In this document: in pieces, positions 1-8,716 of the stretch
How positions within the stretch are numbered: position 1 is the first letter of the stretch
Layout of the letters: each line of letters starts with the position of its first letter
Assembly: GCA_963775825.1 (NCBI GenBank)
Contig: CAVZKY010000039.1
Coordinates: forward strand, 62,001-126,000
Source of the DNA: Bog-532 sp963775825
GTDB lineage: Bacteria; Actinomycetota; Actinomycetes; Streptosporangiales; Streptosporangiaceae
Direction of reading: 5' to 3'
Length of the DNA: 64,000 nucleotides
Position numbers and translations under genes: made by a program
Notes under the pieces: generated by a model
Databases searched by the model: none
Told to the model about the DNA's origin: nothing
The model's input: the letters and a program-made list of their open reading frames with translations, nothing else

Positions 1-927
1 GTTGCCGTGCGGGTCGGCGTGGTAATTGGGGGTGTCGAATTCGACGTTGCCGTCCAGCGGTGCTCCCGTGTCACGGCGCCGGCCGAACATGCCCTCCTGC
101 TCGTTGATCGAGACCCGGTCCCAGAACTCGACCAGCATCCGGATCAGCCGCACTACCTGGTAGGAGCCGCCCCGCGCCCAGTACGGCTCGGCCGGATCGT
201 CCACCCAGACCAGGCTGCTGGCCAGGTTGCCAGTCGGGTTGGCCGTGCCGTCCTTGAATCCCAGCAGGTTCCGGGTGGTGCCCGACGGCCGGGGCGGGGG
301 GCTGTATCCCTCGATCTTCCAGCGCAGCTGCATCCCGCCCCGGGTGTGCTTAGTGATGTCGCGGATCGTGTGATGGATGGCATCGGGATGGTTGGCGCAC
401 AGCTGGAGCAGCAGATCGCCGTGCAGCCAGGCGGGTTCCGGTGAGTCGTTGGGAAACGCCCGCATGGGGGTGAGTTTCCTGGGCTTCTGGCTGGCCAGGC
501 CGTAGCGGTCGTCGAACAGGCTCGACCCGACCGACGTGGTGACCGTCAGGCCGTCGGCGGGGACCGTTGGGCCAAGGACATCGCTGTCCGACGGTGGCTG
601 GCCGATGCCCAGGTCCGGTGGGGTGCCGCCGGAGGTGAGGAAGCGTGACCGCCCAGTGATGACCCGCATCAGGTCGGCCAGGCCGGCTTTGCTGGTGGCG
701 ATGGAGTCGAAGGCGGCGAAGCAGGAGAACGACTGCTTGGCGGCTGGTCCCGGGGTCAGCACCCCGGCCTGGTGGATCCCGTGGAACGGGTAGGAGCTCA
801 CTTCCGCCGGGGCCTGCGTCGTGCTGGCGTCCACCCGTGCACCGCCGATCAGCACCCCGCCGGCCAGTGCCGTGCCCGCGGAACCCGCGGCGGCGCCCTT
901 GAGGAAGTTACGGCGGCTGACGCTCAT
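1..927 (-). CDS. efeB: EfeB, Dyp-type haem peroxidase / deferrochelatase (3' end outside window)
   Basis: Read from an ATG at 927 the frame stays open to base 1, so about 309 codons are visible and the C-terminus lies outside. The start is MSVSRRNFLKG, a twin-arginine signal (RR at residues 5-6) followed by an Ala/Gly hydrophobic stretch, so the protein is exported folded. The Dyp peroxidase hallmark GxxDG is present as GFKDGTANP near residue 223, where the Asp is the distal haem residue. Known role of the family: extracytoplasmic haem peroxidase that oxidises ferrous iron or removes iron from haem, acting with EfeU and EfeO. It is the last of three genes read leftward (efeU, efeO, efeB), 63 bases after efeO. 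The reading frame is undisturbed within the window, unlike its two partners. Confidence 0.93.
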   Translation of the reverse strand, partial: MSVSRRNFLKGAAAGSAGTALAGGVLIGGARVDASTTQAPAEVSSYPFHGIHQAGVLTPGPAAKQSFSCFAAFDSIATSKAGLADLMRVITGRSRFLTSGGTPPDLGIGQPPSDSDVLGPTVPADGLTVTTSVGSSLFDDRYGLASQKPRKLTPMRAFPNDSPEPAWLHGDLLLQLCANHPDAIHHTIRDITKHTRGGMQLRWKIEGYSPPPRPSGTTRNLLGFKDGTANPTGNLASSLVWVDDPAEPYWARGGSYQVVRLIRMLVEFWDRVSINEQEGMFGRRRDTGAPLDGNVEFDTPNYHADPHGN

Positions 928-990
928 GCCGGGTGGGGACTCCTAACGGTGCGCGTTGCCGGGCGGATCAGCGGGCGGTCGGCGGGCAGA

Positions 991-2168
991 TCAGTGGGTG
1001 GGTGGGACCTCGAGCAGGTCGGGCACGGACGAGAGCGTTTCGAGCAGGGCCCCGAGGGCCCCGTCGACCTGTTCGCGCATGGCCATGGACGCCGAGCTGA
1101 GCGAGGTCCACTGCCGATGGACCTGGGTGGCCAGCAGCGCCCTATGCAGGGCGTTCAGCTGCGCCTGGGCGGTCGGCAGCAGCTCGGGGGCTCGCGCGGT
1201 GATGAGCTGGGCCAGCTCACTCAGCACGATCCGGGTCACCTGAAGGTCGGCGTAGGTCTCCGGGTAGGCGTCACCGCTGCCCTTGTCATCGATCCCGGAC
1301 AGGTGATCACGCAGCGCGTCCTCCAGGATTTCGTGCGCCCGGATCGGCAGGTTGGTCGGGTCGCCTGCGAGGTCATCGGAGGTCAGGTTCTTCTGCACAG
1401 TGGCCACGTCGCGGGCCAGCACGATCACCACCGGCACCAGCGATGCCGCGCTCTGGCCGTGCCAGAGGCCGTATTCGAGCCGGTGCAGGCCGGTAAAATC
1501 GGAGTTGACTCCGTTGACCCCGTTGACCCCGTTGACCGTTGTTAGCCCGTCGGGCAGGCCGTCCACCGCGGTCCCGTCGGCGCCGAAGCTGTCGTAGGAA
1601 GCGCCGACCTTCTCCCAGTCGAGCTGCGCGGCCAGCCAGTCGGTCTTCGCCGCGCCGAGGTTCCCGTGCTGCAGGTCCGTCTTGATGCGCGCGACGGCGC
1701 TGGCCAGAGTGTGGAGCTCGCCGGCCGCGTACGCCTGGTACTTCTGGTTCGGGCCGGTCAACTGCTGGACCGTCACCGGCTGGATCGCGGTCGGGGTTCC
1801 CTGGGCCACCTTCCCGGTCACCTGGACCGTCGCGGAGGTGGTGACGGTCTGCCCGGACAGGTGGCACCGGAAGCGTGTATGAGCCCGGGGCCGAGCGTCG
1901 CCGTCATGTCCGCCGTCGTGGCCGGCCCGAGCGTCTCGATCTCGGCGACCACCGCGCCGGCGGCGTTGTCCAGGTTGACCTCGCCGGCCTTGCTGGACTG
2001 GTTGGTCACCGTGAACGTCTGCGGTCCGGTGGTCGCGGCGGACCAGTCCTTCGCGCATCCGGTACTGGTCACCGTGACGGCCGTGGTGGCGGACGCGCTG
2101 GCCGCGGGAAGGGCGACGATCGCCGCGGCCGCCGCGACCGCCGGGGCGACGACCAGCACCCCGGCCAC
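991..2168 (-). CDS. efeO: EfeO, periplasmic cupredoxin + M75 peptidase-like iron-binding protein (frameshifted)
   Basis: The protein is split over two frames. From GTG 2168 comes a signal or anchor segment (VLVVAPAVAAAAAIVALPAASA), then a cupredoxin-like domain (FTVTNQSSKAGEVNL, AEIETLGP). The second frame starts around 1885 with FRCHLSGQ and carries the helical imelysin/M75-like domain with KTDWLAAQLDWEKVGASYDSF and LHRLEYGLW, ending at 991. The joint lies at about 1875-1890 and needs one missing base to be restored. In the family the cupredoxin domain and the M75 domain are one polypeptide that hands ferric iron to the EfeU permease. The gene sits between efeU and efeB in the usual order. 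A short run of about six VNG codons (near 1500-1540) forms a tiny repeat. A real pseudogene is possible, but a single-base assembly error is as likely. Confidence 0.85.
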
Positions 2169-2217
2169 GGCCCAGGGCCGCCGGCCGGTCAGCTGTTCCC
2201 AGCGGCGCGGGACCGGT

Positions 2218-3202
2218 TCAGGCTGCGCCGCGGGCCTGGTGGCGGTTGCCGGCTCGCTGGCCGCCGGTGAACCGTCCGCTGGCCGAACCGTCCGCTGGCG
2301 AACTGGCGCCGCTGCGCGAACTGGCGCGCTGCCGAACTGGTGGTGGAACGACGGCCCGGGCGGCGGCTGCGGCCCGGCCGGCGTGCACGAACGCGGGGAT
2401 GACGACGGCCAGGTAGGCGAGCCACGCCACCACCTGCAGCACGGTCATCTTCGGGGCCAGCTCGGTGGCGCCGGTCACGATCGACACCCACCATGCGTTC
2501 GGATCCACGTGTGCGGTCAGGTCAAACGCGATCCAGCGCTGCCCCGAAAGGAGCCCCGCATCCTGTAGGTCACCCAGACCGTAGGACAGCACCCCCGCCG
2601 CGATGACGATGAGCGCGATCGCGGTCCGGTTAAAGAACACTCCCACATTGAGCCGGACGGCTCGCCGGTACAGCAGCCAGCACAGGACCACCGCGGCGGC
2701 CAGCCCGAGCGCGGCGCCCATGAGGGGGGCGGCTGTCGATCCCGACGCGCGGACGGCGGTCCACAGGAACAGCGTCGTCTCCAGGCCTTCGCGGCCGACC
2801 GCGAGGAAGGCGGTGATCGTCAGCGCACCGGCGCCCATGGCCACCGCCCGCTGCACCTCCCCGCGCAGCTGGGCGGACAGGCTGGCCGCGGTCCGGCGCA
2901 TCCAGAACACCATGCCGGTGACCAGGCCGACCGCCAGCACACTCAGCAGCCCGCCCACCGCCTCCTGCGCCCGGCTGGACAGCACGCTGGTCGAGAAGGT
3001 CAGCACGGCCGCGAAGCTGCCGGCGACCATCACCGCGCCCAGCACACCAAGCCACACGCGGAGCCGACGACACCCGGTGATTCGCGGATTCCGGCGCCGC
3101 GGTCTTGCGTAGCGCCGCCAGCAGGATGCTGATGACAAGTCCAGCTTCCAGCCCTTCACGCAACCCGATCAGGAAGTTAGGGATAGCATCAGCCCACGTC
3201 AT
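2218..3202 (-). CDS. efeU: EfeU, high-affinity iron permease of the FTR1 family (frameshifted)
   Basis: The N-terminus (MTWADAIPNFLIGLREGLEA) carries the first REGLE motif of the FTR1/EfeU family. The second motif, GREGLETT, lies in another frame together with the remaining membrane segments (VWLGVLGAVMVAGSF, LMGAALGLAAAVVLCWLL, LIVIAAGVLSYGLGDL). The frame changes near 3065-3090 through one extra base. Both REXXE motifs are thought to bind Fe(III) during transport across the cytoplasmic membrane. The start at 3202 is chosen because the family begins a few residues before the first motif and because the iron box lies immediately upstream. The C-terminal 50 residues are Ala/Arg/Ser-rich and cytoplasmic. 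It is first in the efeUOB operon. Confidence 0.87.
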
Positions 3203-3208
3203 TCGAAC

Positions 3209-3227
3209 TAAGGTAAGGCAAACCTAA
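3209..3227 (-). promoter_or_regulatory. IdeR/DtxR iron box upstream of efeU
   Basis: The minus strand reads TTAGGTTTGCCTTACCTTA. The IdeR/DtxR consensus is TTAGGTTAGGCTAACCTAA, so 15 of 19 positions agree and both half-sites are recognisable. It ends 7 bases before the efeU start codon, so bound repressor would block the promoter or the start of the message. Inference: efeUOB is repressed when ferrous iron is plentiful. Confidence 0.85.
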
Positions 3228-3373
3228 GTTGATCGTCCAGTGGTGCGGCCAAACCCCGGCGTAGTCTGGCGCACTCTGCACTGCGCGACCCAATAGGGTT
3301 CTGGTGCATGCTGCGGTGTGTGGGGCAGCGTGCGGACGCTGACGCATTCGGTCCCGCACGGGGAGGCTGGCAG

Positions 3374-4360
3374 GTGAAGGGGACGCCCGTCCGGCGGCTC
3401 ACCGCCCTGCGCCCGCTGGGGGCCTATGCCGCGCTGGCGGCCATGCTGCTGACGGCGGTCCTGGGCTGCGACTCCCCGGTCTCCGCGCCGCGGGTAGCCG
3501 GCCACAGCAACCCTGCGTCTGCCCGTTCCCCGGCACATCCCTAGCCGCCCGCTACACCAGGCCAGGGCACGCCGGTGGCGGCGGGAAAGCCGCGCGTCAC
3601 CGTGTCACCGCCGCCCCGGCTCATCGATCCGCTCGGCGGCGCCGCCGCCTCGTACGTCGCCTCCCGCAGCGGCACCGTCGTGGCCGCCGTGTACGACGTC
3701 GGCAGCGGGCAGACGTGGACCCTCGGGACGCAACGTCCGCAAGCGGAAGCCAGCATCGTCAAACTCGACGTCCTGGAGACGCTGTTCGCCCAGGAAGGGG
3801 ACGGCCAGACCGGGCTGCCGCCCGCGGATCAGTCGCTCGCTCAGGAGATGATGGAGGACAGCGACAACGATGCCGCCACGAGCCTCTGGAACGCCGTGGG
3901 CGGCCCAGGGCCCATCCAGTCGTTCAACACGGCGGCCGGCCTGACCGACACCGTACCCTCCTCCTGCGTGGCGTGCCCGGGATTCGCCTGGCCGGGATGG
4001 GGCTTGAGCACGACCACTCCGGCCGACCAGATCGTGCTGCTCCGTGAGCTCATCAAGCCCAGCACGCTGCTGACGGATGCCCAGCGCAAGGACGCCCTGC
4101 AGTTGATGGAGAACGTGGCATCGTCCCAGCGCTGGGGAGTGACCGGCGGCGTCCCGGCACAGGCCACAGTGGCCCTGAAGGACGGGTGGCTGCCGCTGAA
4201 CAGCGCGGGCACCGACTGGCAGATCAACAGCATCGGGTGGATCTCGGGCGGTGGACGCGACTACCTGATGGCCGTACTGACCACGGGGAACCCCGATGAG
4301 CAGTACGGCATCGATACGATCAGCCAGCTGTCCGCCATGGTCTGGCAGGGCATGCGCTGA
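3374..4360 (+). pseudogene. Lipoprotein serine hydrolase, class A beta-lactamase fold, with in-frame TAG
   Basis: GTG 3374 follows a GGAGG at 3362-3366 and begins a lipoprotein signal (Arg-rich start, AALAAMLLTAVLGC lipobox). The same frame meets TAG at 3542-3544 and then continues open as a serine hydrolase to 4360. The catalytic domain shows the SxxK tetrad as SIVK, the SDN motif as DSDND, and KDG in place of KTG (VALKDGWLP), so it belongs to the penicillin-recognising enzyme fold. I see no clear omega-loop Glu, so a true beta-lactamase is uncertain and a cell-wall-related or inactive homologue is possible. Without the upstream part, an internal GTG at 3575 would give a 261-residue protein lacking export information. 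The stop may be a base error, a nonsense mutation, or a separation of two genes. Confidence 0.68.
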
Positions 4361-4381
4361 TGGCCCGGTGAGCGGGGCTGG

Positions 4382-5782
4382 TCACAGCTGGCTGGTCTGA
4401 TACCGGGTCAGGCCGTACTTCGCGGCGATCGTATTCCACATGCCGACGAAGGCCGCCTTGTCGTTCGTGGCCTGTACGTCTGGCGCGTTGGAGGTCTGGT
4501 AGTTGGCGTCGGCATGATCGTGCGGCTTACAGCCGTTGGCCGCCTCGTCCTGCGCCCACTTGGCCAGGTCGGTATCCACCGCCGCCGACGCCTGCCACGC
4601 CCCGGTCAGTGCCTGCAGCATGGCCGCGGGCAGTGCGGAGCGCCCGGGCAGGGTCGCGAGCCGCTGAAGCAGGCGCTGACGTGAAGCGGCGGAGTTCTGG
4701 AAGACCTGCGGGGCCTGACCCAGGGCCGCGGTGCAATCCTCGACCGCGCCGACCGCGCCGACGATCGAGCTGCGGTCGGCGGCGGTCTGGGCCAGGAGCG
4801 TGGCCAGGCTGGCCGCCGCGGCTCGCACCGAGGGCGCCGCGGCGCTGGCACCCGGCGTCGGCCGCTTCGCGGTGGGTGCCGTGGCCGACCCGCCCGTGAG
4901 GCTGTGGAAGGAGTGCGCGATCAGCAGGGCGGGCACGACGATCACGGCGGCCACCAACGCGAACAGGCCTGCGGCCAGCAGCCGGTGGTGACGCTCGGGG
5001 GAATCGGCGGCCGGTCCGGCATCGGCGACCGGCGAGAGGGAAGCTGACGGCTCCCACTGCGGGCTGAAGCCCACGTCGTTCATCCAGCTTTGCGCGAAGT
5101 CGTCCGCTGTGAACTGGGCTGTTTCGGTGCCCGGCGGTGCCGGAGCCGCCAGGGGCGGGCCTGGCGGCCGCGCGGCCGTGGCCGCCGGGTACCCAGGCGG
5201 CAGGGCGAGGTCCTTGGACGGAGAAGCCAGGGGCGATGCCGGCTGCCTATTCCGGGCGAAGGGCGGTGCCGCCGCGTCGTACTGAGGGAACGGCACGCCG
5301 CCGTCCTCGCGGGGGAATGGCTTGCGCTGGACCGGCGGTGCGTCGGCCGCGCCGTGGGGGAAGGGCGGAGAAGTGCCCGGGCGGGGATACGCGGAGCCTT
5401 CCGGCGGCGGACCGGCGCTTCGCGCGGACGGGGCCGCGCCGCGCGGATAGCTGAAGCTGTCGGGCGGCGCCGTGGACACGCCGGGCGGAAAGCCGGCGTC
5501 CTCGCGGGAAGCTACAGCATTCTCGCGCCGGAACGGGGGGCGGTCCGGCGGGTAGGCAGACCCATGCGGGGGGAACAGTGCGCCGTCCAGCGGGACGGCC
5601 GAGGTGTCCCACGGCGGCGCCGGGGGAGGCATCTGGAGGTTGCCCGGGGCCAGGTCATGGTCGCTGGTCACCGCAGGCTGCGGCGTGCTTGCCGCGGCGG
5701 CGTGCCCGCAGTTCGCGCAGAACCGGGCCCCCTGCTTCATCTCGCCGCCGCATTGGACGCAAAACCGCCGGTAACCCCCCAT
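4382..5782 (-). CDS. Zinc-ribbon, proline-rich, single-pass membrane protein of unknown function
   Basis: The 466-residue protein starts at ATG 5782, 5 bases after AGGAG. Residues 8-25 form a zinc ribbon with two CxxC pairs (CVQC and CANC). Residues 35-235 are a disordered Pro/Ala/Gly-rich linker. A single membrane helix follows (LLAAGLFALVAAVIVVPALL). The last 150 residues are predicted to lie outside the cell, with one pair of cysteines (one in VEDCTAAL and one in NGCKPHD). The architecture, cytoplasmic zinc ribbon - linker - TM - external domain, is common in actinobacteria and has no assigned function that I know. It is convergent with the serine hydrolase, separated by about 20 bases. 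Confidence 0.8.
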   Translation of the reverse strand: MGGYRRFCVQCGGEMKQGARFCANCGHAAAASTPQPAVTSDHDLAPGNLQMPPPAPPWDTSAVPLDGALFPPHGSAYPPDRPPFRRENAVASREDAGFPPGVSTAPPDSFSYPRGAAPSARSAGPPPEGSAYPRPGTSPPFPHGAADAPPVQRKPFPREDGGVPFPQYDAAAPPFARNRQPASPLASPSKDLALPPGYPAATAARPPGPPLAAPAPPGTETAQFTADDFAQSWMNDVGFSPQWEPSASLSPVADAGPAADSPERHHRLLAAGLFALVAAVIVVPALLIAHSFHSLTGGSATAPTAKRPTPGASAAAPSVRAAAASLATLLAQTAADRSSIVGAVGAVEDCTAALGQAPQVFQNSAASRQRLLQRLATLPGRSALPAAMLQALTGAWQASAAVDTDLAKWAQDEAANGCKPHDHADANYQTSNAPDVQATNDKAAFVGMWNTIAAKYGLTRYQTSQL

Positions 5783-5967
5783 GCGTCTCCTGATTCGCTC
5801 GCGGGTAGGCCAGGTGTGCGCACGAAATGACCGGGAACTGCCCGATCGTGGCCATCTGGGCCAGCATATTTGCTTCGCGTCGCTTCAGCAGGGCATTGCC
5901 GGGACCCGGGGTCAGCGGGCGATGAACGGGTACTCGGATGCCGCGCGGCGGTCGGCTCGGCCGCCCG

Positions 5968-6556
5968 TTACACCCGGGTAGCGAGCCAGGCCAGCGACAT
6001 GGCCACGACGTCCTCGATTCCCGCCCCGGCATAGTCGGTACCGAACCGCTCAGCGGCCGCCTTGCGCCAGGCCGCTCCCAGCCATGCCGCGCCGACCGCG
6101 GCGCTCACGGCCGTCGTCACGGCGGCCGCCAGCACGGCGGCGGACGGCGCCGGGCCCGAAGTGGCCACCAGTTCCGCATCAGCGCTCTGCGGTATGGGTG
6201 CCCGGCGTCTCCGGCTTCACGGCGGCCGGTCCCGGCCCACGTTGGGCGGTGATCGTACCGACCGCCGCTGCCGTCGTGACGCGGCCGCCGAGGCCGATCA
6301 CGCCCAGTCGGCTTGGCGCCTGCGGCAGCTTGTCCATCACTAGTTCCTGTATCGCAGCCAGCGTGACTAGGCCTTTCACCCACGGACGGCGGAGGCAGCG
6401 GTCGGGCTGGCGCGCCGATGCCGCCGGGGTGGCCAAGGTCAGCGCGGCGAGACCGGTGAAGGACCGTGCTCCAGTCGCGAAGCCGGCGAGCGCGGCGCGG
6501 ACGAGAACGTTCACGGCCGGCCGATCCTGGCTGGCGGGGGCGGCTAGGGTGTCCAT
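5968..6556 (-). CDS. DUF4126-like small membrane protein (frameshifted)
   Basis: From ATG 6556 the protein begins MDTLAAPASQ and contains RAALAGFATGARSFTGLAAL followed by ELVMDKLPQAPSRLG. These match the DUF4126 pattern I know (G-x-RS near the N-terminus, E-x-x-x-DK-x-P-x-x-PSR in the middle). That frame stops at 6179. The expected C-terminal half is in the next frame as an Ala/Val membrane segment and the terminal GIEDVVAMSLAW motif, ending at 5968. The joint lies between about 6180 and 6260 and implies one extra base. Restored length is about 195 residues, normal for the family. Function is unknown. The gene stands alone between the zinc-ribbon gene and a divergent small gene. Confidence 0.7.
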
Positions 6557-6988
6557 GGCCGCCCTTCTACCCTGGCGAGGAGCAGCGTAACGTTGCGGCC
6601 GCCGTACTCCGACAGGGACGCCCCGCGGGCTCGGTGCGGGTGGATAAGAATGACCGAAAAGTGTGCGCTGCTCGTCCCCTTGTGTCGCCAGGCGGTCATT
6701 CTGGGGCATTCGCGCGATAATCCAATTGCCTCGCGATCTTGTCGCGCCCATCGCTCGGACGTACGCTTCTGTCTGCTGCCCGCTCGCCGGGATGTGGAGC
6801 GCGAGCCGCGTGAACGCGGGGTATCCGGAGAACTGCAGCGACCGGCCCGCTTGTGTTCGTCGGCCTTCTTTCCGGAAAAAAAATCGGGACAAAACGCCCG
6901 AAAACTGCGGGTTATGGGAAGTCCGGCTGCGGATCGGTACACCACTGGCACTGGCTCCGCGTCGCTTAGGAGACAGCGAGGAGAAGAC
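6557..6988. other. 432-base intergenic region with inverted repeats
   Basis: This gap separates two divergent genes. It holds a perfect 10-base inverted repeat (AGAATGACCG at 6647-6656 and CGGTCATTCT at 6693-6702) and a small hairpin with stem TCGGG/CCCGA at 6884-6901 next to a run of eight A. Open frames through it do not resemble proteins. I recognise no riboswitch. Confidence 0.5.
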
Positions 6989-7363
6989 GTGAACGTGAAA
7001 AGAGCCGCAGCCACCGCCGCAGGCGTCATCGGGACACTCATACTGGTGGTTGCAGTTGGCGTCGGCTATCTCGCGGGTCACAGCACGAGCAGCGCGCGGA
7101 CCGGCGTGGCCACCACCGCCCACGCGGTTGCGAGCACCCACGGTGCGGCGGTTGGTACTGCGGCACCGATCAAGGCGACCCTGGACGATCAGATCTATGG
7201 CGACAGCCTCATCGTCTTGAGCCACGGTGACGGCGTTGGCGTGTCGGGCGGGACGACGACCGGCTCCGGCGGCAGCGGCACGGGGGACGGCGTCACGGTC
7301 GGGGTGACCGATTCCGGCGGCTCGGCCACCGGAACCGTGACGGCGGCGATCTACGGCGATTAG
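6989..7363 (+). CDS. Small secreted or membrane-anchored Gly/Ser/Thr-rich protein
   Basis: GTG 6989 (MNVKRAAATAAG) is preceded by AGCGAGGAG, a good ribosome binding site. The 124-residue product has a positively charged start, one hydrophobic segment (GVIGTLILVVAVGVGYLAG), then a Ser/Thr/Gly/Val-rich tail of low complexity (SGGTTTGSGGSGTGDG). Two short repeats of the type IYGD occur, at QIYGDSL and at the C-terminus. The protein is either anchored by an uncleaved signal or secreted. I do not recognise a family. No operon partner is visible: the next gene points the other way. Confidence 0.65.
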   Translation: MNVKRAAATAAGVIGTLILVVAVGVGYLAGHSTSSARTGVATTAHAVASTHGAAVGTAAPIKATLDDQIYGDSLIVLSHGDGVGVSGGTTTGSGGSGTGDGVTVGVTDSGGSATGTVTAAIYGD

Positions 7364-7509
7364 CGACGCGCTGGCTGAGCAGGCGCAGGGGGCATCGTAG
7401 CGATCGGCCTCGGGCTTGCGTATTTGCCTGGTCGCGTGTATCTGCCGGGCGCGGCCTCGTCAGGGATGGATCACGGGCGCCTGTCCGCGGCGCCGTGCCG
7501 GGACGGTGG

Positions 7510-7878
7510 CTAGCGAGCGGTCCGCAGCTCAGCCGAGGCCTGGTGCGCCTCTTCCAGCGCGGCGGTCATCATATCCGCCGCCTGCCCGGCGGCCGTGAGG
7601 GCCTCGGTCACCTCGGTGACGGACAGGTCCGGGTCCTGGCCGGAGTCGTGCGCGACCTGGCCGTCCTCATGGTGGGTGACCAGGAAGCGGGCCAGTTGCT
7701 CGCAGAGCCGTGGCAGGCCCTGGCCCATTAGGCCCAGGCTCGCGATGACGTCGTGCACCTCACCAGGACTGGTCAGCTCGCCACCGCCCTGGGTCAGGTG
7801 ATTCAGCGCCTCGATCGCCTCGGCTGCCTGCCGGGCAATCTCGGGCACCGTCATCGTGCTGGCCAGCTGGTTGGGCAT
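7510..7878 (-). CDS. Small helical conserved protein of unknown function
   Basis: ATG 7878 follows AAGGAGA with ideal spacing, and the 122-residue product has normal actinobacterial codon use. It is predicted to be almost wholly alpha-helical and acidic (AAEAIEALNHLTQGG, LPRLCEQLARFL, AAGQAADMMTAALEEAHQAS) with no membrane segment. Such proteins often form bundles, and the pattern is vaguely like small ESX/WXG-like or phage accessory helical proteins, but there is no WXG motif and I would not assign it. It is 121 bases from the alkylation-repair operon and on the same strand, but too far away to call it part of that operon. Confidence 0.68.
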   Translation of the reverse strand: MPNQLASTMTVPEIARQAAEAIEALNHLTQGGGELTSPGEVHDVIASLGLMGQGLPRLCEQLARFLVTHHEDGQVAHDSGQDPDLSVTEVTEALTAAGQAADMMTAALEEAHQASAELRTAR

Positions 7879-7999
7879 CTGTCTCCTTGGGGACGCGGGG
7901 CGCTGCCGGTGACCACGCTACCCGCGCTCGGGCGCCGATCAACTCCCGGCCGGGGCCAATCCAGTTCCGCGGCAGGCTCCCCGGGGAGCGGGCAGCGGC

Positions 8000-8716
8000 T
8001 CAGGCCGCGTCGTGGAAGACGAGCCCGAGGGTGAACCGCTGGCCGGAGCGGATCACAGATACACCGTGCCGGACCGGGGCGGCCGACCAGCCGCGGCGTG
8101 ACGGGACGGGGCGATCGCGGGTGGTGAACACCATCCCGTGACCCCGCGGGATAAGCGTGGCGGTCGCCCGGGACTGCGCGCGCGGCCGCTGCTCGTACAT
8201 CAGGAACTCACCGCCCGTGTGGTCGGTCCCCGGCTCGCTGAGGTTGATCACTACCTGCAGTGGGAACACCAGCTCGCCGTACAGGTCACGGTGCAGGGCG
8301 TTCCAGCCGCCGGGTCCGTACCTGAGCAGGATCGGCGTCGGCTTGGTCTGCCCGGCGGCGTGGCACATCTCCAGCCAGCCCGCCAGCTGGTCCGGCCACG
8401 GCGCCGCGCGGCCCAGCCGCGCCCACCACTCGCGGGCAACGGGCAGCAACTTCGGGTAGAGCGCCTGCTTGAGCCCGGTGACGGCGTCCGGGAACGGGTT
8501 GCGGAAATAGCGGTACTCACCCTCGCCGAAGCGGTACTGGCGCATGTCGATCGTGGACCGGAACCGGGAGCCGTCGGGATACAGCGCCGCGATCCCGGCC
8601 GCCTCACCCGCAGTGAGCAGCGGCCCGGTCAGGGCGCAGCCATAGTCGTCCAGACCGGCCCGGACGGCGGCCCAGTCGGTGGCCTCGACGCGGCCGGGCC
8701 ACGGTGCGGCGCTCAC
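8000..8716 (-). CDS. 2-oxoglutarate/Fe(II)-dependent oxygenase, COG3826-like
   Basis: GTG 8716 overlaps the stop of the upstream methyltransferase gene by four bases (GTGA), which fixes the start and implies translational coupling. The 238-residue protein has the Fe(II)-binding HxD in ALHRDLYGELVFP and a distal His in VRHGVSVIRSGQRF, with the Arg that usually binds 2-oxoglutarate in the same segment. The fold resembles prolyl-hydroxylase/AlkB-type oxygenases. Its position after ogt suggests oxidative removal of alkyl lesions from nucleic acid or protein (inference), but the family is poorly characterised. A longer reading frame reaches 8806, but the overlap with ogt makes the shorter start more likely. 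Confidence 0.85.
   Translation of the reverse strand: MSAAPWPGRVEATDWAAVRAGLDDYGCALTGPLLTAGEAAGIAALYPDGSRFRSTIDMRQYRFGEGEYRYFRNPFPDAVTGLKQALYPKLLPVAREWWARLGRAAPWPDQLAGWLEMCHAAGQTKPTPILLRYGPGGWNALHRDLYGELVFPLQVVINLSEPGTDHTGGEFLMYEQRPRAQSRATATLIPRGHGMVFTTRDRPVPSRRGWSAAPVRHGVSVIRSGQRFTLGLVFHDAA

Noticed and set aside
7..444. Plus-strand open frame opposite efeB
   Set aside because: Arg/Pro/Gly-rich with no signal; the minus strand carries a clear peroxidase.
6179..7225. 348-codon minus-strand frame as a single protein
   Set aside because: Everything before 6556 is antisense to the small exported protein and its leader; only the last part is the DUF4126-like protein.
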